The notes under the pieces: model-generated | The model's database searches: none | The model's input: only the letters and a program-made list of their open reading frames with translations | What the model was told of the DNA's origin: nothing | In this document: positions 8,301-15,007 of the stretch, in pieces | How the letters are laid out: the number at the start of each line of letters is the position of its first letter | Numbering within the stretch: the first letter of the stretch is position 1 | From: Nocardia alba NBRC 108234 | GTDB lineage: Bacteria > Actinomycetota > Actinomycetes > Mycobacteriales > Mycobacteriaceae | Reading direction: 5' to 3' | NCBI RefSeq assembly: GCF_001612665.1 | Contig: NZ_BDAX01000029.1 | Location: forward strand, 1 to 64,000 | DNA length: 64,000 nt | Program-made: the position numbers and the translations under genes

Positions 8301-8939
8301 ATGATGAGTGACGGCGAATCCGGTTCCGGCACAGCGAAATCCGGGCGCACCGGGCGCAGGCCGGGCAATGCCGACACCAAACTGGCGATTCTCGACGCGG
8401 CGCGGGTCCGGTTCGCCGGCGCCGGGTTCGACAAGACCTCGATCCGCGCGATCGCGGCCGATGCCGATGTCGACCCGGCGCTGGTGCACCACTACTTCGG
8501 CACCAAGCAACAATTGTTCGCCGCCGCCGTCGACTTCCCGGTCGACCCGGAGGCCACGCTCGGCGCCGTTGGCGCCGCACCGCTCGACGAGCTCGGGCAG
8601 ACCATTGTGCGCGCGGTCGTCACGGTGTGGGACTCCCCCGCCGGACCCGGCGTCGTGGCCATGGTCCGCAGCATCTTCGCGGGCGGCGACCAGAATCTCG
8701 CGCGCGCGTTCCTGCTCCAGGTGGTGCTGGAACGGGTCAGGGTGCGCATCGCCACCGCGGACGACGACGGCCGCGCCAGGGTCGCGCTGGCCGCGTCCCA
8801 GATGGTCGGTGTCTTGACCGCCCGCAAGATCATCGCGCTGGAGCCGTTGGCCTCGATGCCGATCGACGCCGTGGTCGACGCCGTCGGCCCGGTGATCCAG
8901 CGCTATCTGACCGGCGACATCGATACCGGCGGTTGGTGA
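8301..8939 (+). CDS. TetR family regulator of the ABC exporter
   Basis: A 212-aa regulator with an N-terminal TetR helix-turn-helix (about residues 27-73, including DKTSIRAIAADADVDPALVHHYF) and a C-terminal TetR_C-like ligand domain ending in an IDAVVDAVGPVIQRYL helix. It is the third gene of the operon that begins at 6783. The palindromes at 6738-6773 are its likely target, making a self-regulating efflux cassette whose inducer is probably also the exported compound. The start is the first of two adjacent ATGs, preceded by GAGAGGAT. The first 20 residues are Gly/Ser/Arg-rich and look disordered. Confidence 0.9.
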   Translation: MMSDGESGSGTAKSGRTGRRPGNADTKLAILDAARVRFAGAGFDKTSIRAIAADADVDPALVHHYFGTKQQLFAAAVDFPVDPEATLGAVGAAPLDELGQTIVRAVVTVWDSPAGPGVVAMVRSIFAGGDQNLARAFLLQVVLERVRVRIATADDDGRARVALAASQMVGVLTARKIIALEPLASMPIDAVVDAVGPVIQRYLTGDIDTGGW

Positions 8940-8959
8940 TTCGGCAGCGAGTGAGCCGA

Positions 8960-9184
8960 TCAGGATTCGGCGACGAAGAATTCGTGCTCGGCGTCGGTGA
9001 CGTCGCGGGCCTCGTCGATCAGCAGCACCGGGATGCCGTTGTCGATCGGGTAGGCGCGGTGTAGACGCGGGTTGTAGAGCACGCTCACATCGGCTTCGGT
9101 GCGCACCAGTTGCAGTGGGCCCTTGTCCTGGGGGCAGGCCAGCAGGCCGAGCAGGGTTGCGTCGATGGTGGTTTCTTGCGCCAT
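8960..9184 (-). CDS. Trm112 family zinc-ribbon-like protein
   Basis: A 74-aa protein with the Trm112 fold: LLACPQDKGPL (cysteine 17) near the N-terminus and a middle RLHRAYPIDNGIPVLLIDEARDV segment. Eukaryotic Trm112 activates methyltransferases; bacterial homologues are often found near glycan or lipid biosynthesis genes and may act similarly. The canonical second cysteine pair is not evident, so zinc binding may be lost. The ATG at 9184 follows a TAGGTT -10-like box by 7 nt, which would give a leaderless transcript starting at the end of gtrA. It lies 10 nt downstream of gtrA, on the same strand. Confidence 0.82.
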   Translation of the reverse strand: MAQETTIDATLLGLLACPQDKGPLQLVRTEADVSVLYNPRLHRAYPIDNGIPVLLIDEARDVTDAEHEFFVAES

Positions 9185-9194
9185 GACCGACAAC

Positions 9195-9662
9195 CTACCC
9201 GGCCGCCGCTGACGTCGAAGAATCCGCGCCACGACGGAACGAGATGTGCCGGTGGCCGAAGAAACTGCCGACCGCGACCAGGCCGAGCACGACCACCGCC
9301 GACGGCATCCGCGGCAGTCCGAACACCGAGACCGCCAGCGAGAGCAGCGCCATGTTCAGCACGAGTCCGCCCGAGTTCACGACAACGAACCCGAGGAAGT
9401 CGCGCACCACATGACCGCGCACCCGGAACACCAGCGTCCGGTGCAGTACGAACGCGCTGACGATGCCGATGCCGTAGGCCAGCGCCACCGCGACCGCGGG
9501 CGGCACGGAATTACCGAGGATCGCCATCCACGCCACGGTGAGCACGATGCCGAGGGCGGTGTTGAAACCGCCGATCAGCGCGAACGCGAGTTCCTGTCGA
9601 CGCACGACACGCAACAGCAGGCCGGTCGGCGCGTCGGCGACGTGTGGCGAGTCGGCTGTCAC
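9195..9662 (-). CDS. GtrA-like flippase family membrane protein
   Basis: A 155-aa protein with four transmembrane helices (about residues 25-45, 52-73, 88-107 and 116-135) and the GtrA hallmarks FALIGGFNTALG at the start and GHRHISFR at the end. GtrA proteins are thought to flip undecaprenyl- or decaprenyl-phosphate-linked sugars across the membrane. The start GTG overlaps the stop of the upstream GT-C-like gene (GTGA at 9659-9662), which ties the two into one operon. Together with the GtrB-like transferase at 12088-13176 it makes a classical Gtr glycosylation set. Confidence 0.9.
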   Translation of the reverse strand: MTADSPHVADAPTGLLLRVVRRQELAFALIGGFNTALGIVLTVAWMAILGNSVPPAVAVALAYGIGIVSAFVLHRTLVFRVRGHVVRDFLGFVVVNSGGLVLNMALLSLAVSVFGLPRMPSAVVVLGLVAVGSFFGHRHISFRRGADSSTSAAAG

Positions 9663-11917
9663 GAGTGCACGTCCACCATTTCGCGGTCGACCGGATCGGG
9701 GCTCGATTCCGGCTCATCGGTCTCGTCTTCGCGACGACGTCCACGCACGTAGACCCACTGTGCGACGCCGAGTCCGGCCAGTCCGGCGAGTGCGGCCGCG
9801 ATGCCGATCTTCCAGCCCGGCGGGCGCCAGGTGACATCGAGTTCGGCCTTGTCGGTGCCCGCCGGAATGTCCACCGCGACAATCGACTTCGCGATCTGGG
9901 TCATCGGGAGCGGAGCGCCGTTCAGGGTCGCCCGGTAGCCGGGCCATGCCAGGCGCGCGAGCACGACCCGGCCGCCGGTCGGCGAACTGACCTGCATCCG
10001 GCTGCTCGTGTAGCTCTCCGACAGCGACGTCGCGGTGACGCCGGCGGCATCGGTGATCCGCCCGTTCCGGGTCGAGATCGGCCCGTCGACCCGCTCGAGC
10101 ACACCGATGTAGTTTTCGTGGCCCGGGTAGTCGACCCACTTCCACCCGGCGGGCGGTTCCTGGTCGACCACGTCAGGGAACAGCGCCTTCTGCACAACGA
10201 CCCGGTCCAGATTCATCAGATCGACCAGTGGCCGCCCGGTGGTGGCCTCCGGCGCGAACATCCGCCGATAGGCGTCGGGGCAGACGCTGCTGTCCCAGCG
10301 CATGCAGAGCAGTTCGCCGAAGTAGAAGTGCCCGGTCGGGGTGTAACCGTTGACGAAGTTCAGGCCGAGGCCCTTGGCCGAGTTGCCGAACACGAGCGAC
10401 CCGTACGCCCCGTCGACGCTCTTGTCCTTGGGCTGGAGCAGCCCGCGGTCGCCGAGCTGGATGGTGTTGCCGGTGAAGTCCGGGAACTTCGCCGCGGCCT
10501 CGGACCGCGAGGCGGGCAGGTTCCACGACATCGGCGTCGGCTGCGCGTCGCGCACCTGCAGGTAGACGATCGGGAACATCACGGTGATGGCGAGCAGGCA
10601 CGCGACAGCGACGCCACGTGTCTTGTCCAGCCAGATCAGGCCGGCGCCGAGCGCTCCGATCGCGACCGCCGACAGCAGGTGCCAGTACCAGTCGTCGGGC
10701 GCGGCCGAGAACGAGCGCACCCAGAGCAACAGGATCAGCACACCGGCGGCGATACCACGGTTCTTCAGGTCCTTGGTGGTGCCGTAGCGACCGAGCAGCA
10801 CGCAGACCAGCACGAGCAGACCGATCGCGAGCATGGGCAGCACCCGCACCGGCCATCGCAACGGCCCGACGGTGCCGGGCCCGGCCGTCCACATCAGCAT
10901 CATGATCGCGAAGATCGCGACCGCGCTGAGCTCACGCCAGCAGTCCTTGGCCCTGCGCCAGTCGATGAAGGCGAGCGCGGGCACCAGGAACCAGGCGATA
11001 TAGGTGACCGGCATCGGCTGGATGTAGCCCCACCACGAAGTGAACGCGGGCAAGGTACTGGGCAGACTCGCGTTGAGCGACTCCGACCACGGCACGGTGA
11101 GGAATTGGTCGTTGATGATCTGCGCGGTCCCACGCCAGGTGACCTTCGCCGAGAGCATGCTCGGCAGGTAGGTCAGCAGACCGGCCAGCCCGGCACACAG
11201 CGACACCAGTGCCAGGCGCACCACCGGTCGCCATGCGCGCTGGTAGATGATCTCGCCGACAGCGACAGCGAACAGCATCAACGCCGCTTCGACGGCCGGG
11301 AAGATGTATTGCACCGAGATCGTCAGATACAAGAAGACGAAAACCGGGATCGGACCGCCGGTCCCCCGTGCGTAGCGCACCGACGACGCCCACGCGTGCA
11401 CCATCCACGCGGTGCCGGTGAGCGCGGTCATCCAGCTCGCCGTATCGAAGAACAGGAAGAAGCCGGAGAGCGGGAACGCGACGCCCGCCACCGCCGACCA
11501 CGCCGGCCGACCGCCATAGGCCAGGCAGATCCGGTACACGCCCAGGCCCGCGATGATCGAGAAGATCAACTTCACCACGGTCGCGTAGAGCGCGATGTTG
11601 TCCACCGACGGCGCGATCAAGTCGATCAGCAGCTGCGGCGGGTTGAACAGCCCGGCGTCGTCCATGGTGTTGTTGCCCGACATCCACTGCTCGGGAACCA
11701 TCGTGGGGAACCGGCCCTCGCGCAGCTCGCGACCCAGCGTCACCCACAGCGAGGTGTACTGCGACTCGGTGTCGTCGGTGAAGAAATGACGTGCGTTGGC
11801 CAACAGCACGGCGACGTAACCGAGGATCACCCCGACCGTCGTGACGAGCCCCCATCGGATGACATCGCGTCGCGAATCGGGATCTCTACGCGCATCGAGT
11901 ACAGCACTGTCGGTCAC
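9659..11917 (-). CDS. large multispanning membrane protein, probable GT-C fold glycosyltransferase (YfhO-like)
   Basis: A 752-aa protein with about 12-14 transmembrane helices over the first 490 residues, followed by a large extracytoplasmic domain and a final helix near the C-terminus (about 703-725). The first outer loop contains NARHFFTDDTESQY, an acidic motif in the position where GT-C enzymes hold catalytic Asp/Glu residues. Layout resembles the YfhO/GT-C class that uses polyprenyl-phosphate sugars as donors. It is coupled by a 4-nt overlap to gtrA, and the divergent GtrB-like gene starts 170 nt away. The likely role is transfer of a lipid-linked (amino) sugar to a wall glycan. Family assignment is by topology and context, so it is less certain than for its neighbours. 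Confidence 0.7.
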   Translation of the reverse strand: MTDSAVLDARRDPDSRRDVIRWGLVTTVGVILGYVAVLLANARHFFTDDTESQYTSLWVTLGRELREGRFPTMVPEQWMSGNNTMDDAGLFNPPQLLIDLIAPSVDNIALYATVVKLIFSIIAGLGVYRICLAYGGRPAWSAVAGVAFPLSGFFLFFDTASWMTALTGTAWMVHAWASSVRYARGTGGPIPVFVFLYLTISVQYIFPAVEAALMLFAVAVGEIIYQRAWRPVVRLALVSLCAGLAGLLTYLPSMLSAKVTWRGTAQIINDQFLTVPWSESLNASLPSTLPAFTSWWGYIQPMPVTYIAWFLVPALAFIDWRRAKDCWRELSAVAIFAIMMLMWTAGPGTVGPLRWPVRVLPMLAIGLLVLVCVLLGRYGTTKDLKNRGIAAGVLILLLWVRSFSAAPDDWYWHLLSAVAIGALGAGLIWLDKTRGVAVACLLAITVMFPIVYLQVRDAQPTPMSWNLPASRSEAAAKFPDFTGNTIQLGDRGLLQPKDKSVDGAYGSLVFGNSAKGLGLNFVNGYTPTGHFYFGELLCMRWDSSVCPDAYRRMFAPEATTGRPLVDLMNLDRVVVQKALFPDVVDQEPPAGWKWVDYPGHENYIGVLERVDGPISTRNGRITDAAGVTATSLSESYTSSRMQVSSPTGGRVVLARLAWPGYRATLNGAPLPMTQIAKSIVAVDIPAGTDKAELDVTWRPPGWKIGIAAALAGLAGLGVAQWVYVRGRRREDETDEPESSPDPVDREMVDVHS

Positions 11918-12087
11918 GAGTCCCAGACCCTACATCGACCGAGCGTTCACAGTGCAGTGGGTCGGTGAGATTCCCTCGGCGCAGCACCGGGAAGGCCTCG
12001 CTGTACCGTGTTAAAGTTCACCGGCTCGGACTCTGCTGTCACGCAGGGAGTACCGGCACGCACCGTCTTCGAAAGTCGATCCAGCTG
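11918..12087. promoter_or_regulatory. divergent intergenic region of the glycan locus
   Basis: A 170-nt gap separates the minus-strand GT-C/gtrA genes from the plus-strand GtrB/aminotransferase genes. It should hold both promoters. It contains a short AT-richer stretch (TTAAAG near 12010) but no palindrome long enough for me to call an operator. Confidence 0.4.
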
Positions 12088-13176
12088 ATGCCGAATCCCA
12101 CCTCGCCGACCTACCGCTCCGCTCCCACGACGCCGAACGGTCATGCCGACGCGTCCGGCGGCCCCCGCCCGCACCGGGTTTCGGTCGTGGTGCCGATCTA
12201 CCGCGGCGAGGACACCATCAGCGGCCTGGTCGACGAGCTGCACAGGCTGAGCCGACCGACCGAAACGCCCGCAGGCGTCACGTTCGTCGTCGACGAGATC
12301 ATCCTCGTCCACGATCACGGCCCCGACCACTCCGACGTGGTGCTGCAGGAGCTGGAACACACCTTCGACGAGGTTCGGACCGTCTGGTTGAGCCGCAACT
12401 TCGGCCAGGACGCCGCGACCATCGCGGGTATGTCGGCCGCGAGCGGCGACTGGATCATCACCATGGACGAAGACGGCCAGCATGATCCGGCCTTCATCGC
12501 CCGGTTCCTCGACGCGGCGCTCACCGAGCGGGCCGATCTGGTGTATTCGAAGCCGGTGAACACCCGCCCACACGGTTTCCTGCGCAACATCACCTCGCGC
12601 GGCGCGAAGATCGTGTTGGCGACACTGTTCGCCTTCCCCGACTCCAGCCGCTTCGAGAGCTACCGGCTCATCCGCGGTGACATCGGTCGCCAGCTCGCCG
12701 GGGTCGCGTCCAACGGTGTGTACCTCGACGTCGCGCTCACCTGGGTGGTCGGCGCGGTCGCGCAGGTGCCGGTCGAGCTGCGGGCCGAGGGGCGAGACGA
12801 GTCCGGGTACAACTACCGTCGACTGTTCTCACTGTTCTGGAAGATGGTGCTGTGCAGCGGCACCCGTGGGCTGCGGCTGGTCAGCATGCTCGGCGTGACG
12901 CTCGCGCTCGGTGGGCTCGTGTTCGCCGCGGTGATCGTCGGGCAGCATCTCACCGGGGACGGTGCGCCCGAAGGGTGGGCCTCGATCATCGTCGTGCTGC
13001 TGCTGTGCTCGGGTGCGACGTTGTTCTCGCTCGGGTTGATCGCCGAATACCTCGGCGTCGCGCTGCACGTCCTGGTGGGTAAACCGTTGTACCTCACCGT
13101 CGATTCACCGACTCCGCGCCCCGGCCACCGGGAAGCGACCACCGCCAAGAGAGAGACCGACCGGGTTGAGCAGTGA
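12088..13176 (+). CDS. GtrB/DPM1-like polyprenyl-phosphate glycosyltransferase (GT2)
   Basis: A 362-aa family 2 glycosyltransferase. VSVVVPIYRGEDTI (about 31-44) opens the GT-A fold, LVHDHGPDHSD follows, and the metal-binding motif is MDEDGQHDP with DED at 127-129. Two C-terminal helices (about 265-288 and 299-322) anchor it in the membrane, the pattern of GtrB and polyprenyl-phosphate mannose/GalNAc synthases. It should move a sugar from a nucleotide donor to polyprenyl phosphate on the inner face. The ATG at 12088 leaves a 30-residue polar leader before the fold; no good ribosome site is visible. It overlaps the aminotransferase gene by 11 nt, which suggests that the sugar it loads is an amino sugar. 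Confidence 0.88.
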   Translation: MPNPTSPTYRSAPTTPNGHADASGGPRPHRVSVVVPIYRGEDTISGLVDELHRLSRPTETPAGVTFVVDEIILVHDHGPDHSDVVLQELEHTFDEVRTVWLSRNFGQDAATIAGMSAASGDWIITMDEDGQHDPAFIARFLDAALTERADLVYSKPVNTRPHGFLRNITSRGAKIVLATLFAFPDSSRFESYRLIRGDIGRQLAGVASNGVYLDVALTWVVGAVAQVPVELRAEGRDESGYNYRRLFSLFWKMVLCSGTRGLRLVSMLGVTLALGGLVFAAVIVGQHLTGDGAPEGWASIIVVLLLCSGATLFSLGLIAEYLGVALHVLVGKPLYLTVDSPTPRPGHREATTAKRETDRVEQ

Positions 13177-14305
13177 CCGCATCATCTTCAGCCGACCGTT
13201 TCGGGCGCGCCAGGAACTGGCCAACCTCGAGGCGGTACTGAACTCTGATCACAGTCACGGCGACGGCGCGTTCACCGCGTCGGCCACTGCGAAGATCAAG
13301 GCCATCACCGAGGCCCCCCACGCACTGCTGACCACCTCCTGCACCTCTGCGCTCGAGATGGCGGGCCTGCTGCTCGAACTGGGCCCCGACGACGAAGTGA
13401 TCGTGCCGAGCTTCGCGTTCACCTCGACCGCCACCTCGATGGCACTGCGCGGTGTGACCTGCGTTTTCGCGGATATCGATCTCGCGACCGGCAATCTCGA
13501 TCCGGCCTCGGTCGCCGCCGCGCTCACACCGCGCACCAAAGCGGTCGTCGTCATCCACTACGGCGGCGTCGCCGCGGAGATGGCCGAACTGCTCGCGCTC
13601 GCCGACACGCACGGCTTCGCGATCATCGAGGACAACGCGCACGGCCTCGGCGGTCGCTGGCGCGGTCGACCCCTCGGCACCATCGGCACGCTCGGCACGC
13701 TGAGCTTCCACGACACCAAGAACGTGCATTGCGGCGAGGGCGGCGCGCTGCTGCTCACCGACGAGATCCTGATGGCACGCGCCGAGATCATCCGGGAGAA
13801 GGGCACCGACCGGGCCCGATTCCTGCGCGGCGCGGTCGACAAGTATTCCTGGCAGGACATCGGTTCCAGTTATCTGCCGAGCGAACTCAACGCGGCGGTA
13901 CTCGACGCGCAACTCGCGGCGTTCGACGTCATCCAGGCCGGTCGCCACCGGGTGTGGGACGGCTACGCGAGCGCGCTACCGGATTGGGCCGCGCGCAATG
14001 ATGTCCGCCTGATGACGGTTCCCGACGACCGCGAGCACACCGCCCACCTCTACTTCCTTCGCACGCCGACCGAGGCCCGACGCGACGACCTGATCAGTCA
14101 CCTCGGCTCGCTCGGAATCTCGGCGCCGTTCCACTACGTACCGCTCGATTCCAGCCCGGCCGGATTCAAACTCGGCCGGACCCCGAATCCGTGCGTGCGC
14201 AGTGCCGAGTTCTCCGGCACGGTCGTGCGGCTCCCGCTGTGGCCCGACCTGAGCGACGCTCAGGTCGCGCGGGTCGTCGACGCGGTCACCGCGTTCACCG
14301 TCTGA
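13166..14305 (+). CDS. DegT/DnrJ/EryC1/StrS sugar aminotransferase (WecE-like)
   Basis: A PLP-dependent aminotransferase (379 aa) acting on a nucleotide-linked 4-keto (or 3-keto) sugar. TTSCTSALEMA (56-66) binds the phosphate of PLP, EDNAHG (155-160) supplies the Asp that contacts the pyridine nitrogen, and SFHDTKN (180-186) contains the Schiff-base lysine at 185. The FHxTKN context and PSFAFTSTA block match WecE/RffA, which makes dTDP-4-amino-4,6-dideoxygalactose; the exact product here is inferred. Translation starts at TTG 13166, inside the end of the GtrB-like gene, so the pair is tightly coupled. No dTDP-glucose synthase or dehydratase is nearby; precursors would come from elsewhere in the genome. 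Confidence 0.9.
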   Translation: MSSDRIIFSRPFRARQELANLEAVLNSDHSHGDGAFTASATAKIKAITEAPHALLTTSCTSALEMAGLLLELGPDDEVIVPSFAFTSTATSMALRGVTCVFADIDLATGNLDPASVAAALTPRTKAVVVIHYGGVAAEMAELLALADTHGFAIIEDNAHGLGGRWRGRPLGTIGTLGTLSFHDTKNVHCGEGGALLLTDEILMARAEIIREKGTDRARFLRGAVDKYSWQDIGSSYLPSELNAAVLDAQLAAFDVIQAGRHRVWDGYASALPDWAARNDVRLMTVPDDREHTAHLYFLRTPTEARRDDLISHLGSLGISAPFHYVPLDSSPAGFKLGRTPNPCVRSAEFSGTVVRLPLWPDLSDAQVARVVDAVTAFTV

Positions 14306-14306
14306 C

Positions 14307-14906
14307 TCAGACGTCGAGGACGTAGAGCTTCTCCCGACCGCCCGCGATCAACGCGCGGTAGGACACTCGTGAACCGAATCCACGGAAGAAGGCATCCAGG
14401 CTCGGCTCGGTGAACCGGGCCTCCTGCGCGCCGTCGCCCGCGTTGGTGAACCGACGGCCGATCGTGGCGAGCACCCGATTGTCACTGGTCGCGAGGTTGC
14501 GAATGGGCTCGGCGATGATCACCTTGGTGCGGGCCGCCGCGAGCATGCGGCCGACGACGGCCTCCGGGTCGGGCAGAAAATGGTAGAGACTCGCCTGCAT
14601 GATCAGGTAGTCGGCGGCGGGCAGTGGGTCGTCGGCGTGCACGTTCCAGACTTCGCCCCGGCCGCCCGCTCTGGTCAGGTCGGCGATGAATCCCTCATTG
14701 AGATCGAGCCCGCGATAGTCGACGGATTTTTCCTGCAAATGTTTGGTGAACAGGGTCGCCGGACCGCAACACACATCGACGACGCTGGCCCCCGCTGGTA
14801 TCAGAGCCGAGATCGGCTGGAAACGCCCGTCGTAGTGACGTCCGTACAACCCCCGCATCAAGACTTCGTACACGGTGCCGCTGCGGTAGATCAGGCTGGT
14901 GCTCAC
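14307..14906 (-). CDS. class I SAM-dependent methyltransferase
   Basis: A 199-aa methyltransferase. Motif I is VDVCCGPATLF at about residues 43-53, then GLDLNEGFI (acidic end of strand 2) and a motif IV/V region with YLIMQASLYHFLPDPEAVV, all in Rossmann order. The substrate is unknown. Its stop is only 1 nt from the aminotransferase stop, and the two TGA codons lie in a 15-nt palindrome (14299-14313), so the genes converge. Position suggests methylation of the same glycan or lipid intermediate. It is separated from the gene upstream by a strong terminator (14971-14999), so it has its own promoter. Confidence 0.82.
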   Translation of the reverse strand: MSTSLIYRSGTVYEVLMRGLYGRHYDGRFQPISALIPAGASVVDVCCGPATLFTKHLQEKSVDYRGLDLNEGFIADLTRAGGRGEVWNVHADDPLPAADYLIMQASLYHFLPDPEAVVGRMLAAARTKVIIAEPIRNLATSDNRVLATIGRRFTNAGDGAQEARFTEPSLDAFFRGFGSRVSYRALIAGGREKLYVLDV

Positions 14907-14970
14907 GAAAGAATCCTCTGGAACATCGGTGAAACGACTAGCACACCCGATGTTACGGACGACTCGGCTT

Positions 14971-14999
14971 TCCCGCCGACCGAGCGACGGTCGGCGGGA
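14971..14999 (-). terminator. strong hairpin terminator
   Basis: Perfect 12-bp GC-rich stem (14971-14982 with 14988-14999) and a 5-nt loop, beginning 8 nt after the stop codon of the minus-strand gene at 15008-17968. No T-tract. It should end that transcript before the methyltransferase gene. Confidence 0.75.
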
Positions 15000-15007
15000 C
15001 CGCGATG

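Noticed and set aside
9644..11968. 774-codon plus-strand frame opposite the GT-C-like gene
   Set aside because: Arg/Gln/Gly/His-rich translation with no domains; the minus-strand protein has clear membrane helices.
14299..14313. Palindrome CGTCTGA-C-TCAGACG over two stop codons
   Set aside because: It arises where two convergent TGA codons meet; the 1-nt loop cannot form a normal terminator hairpin, so it is not listed as one.
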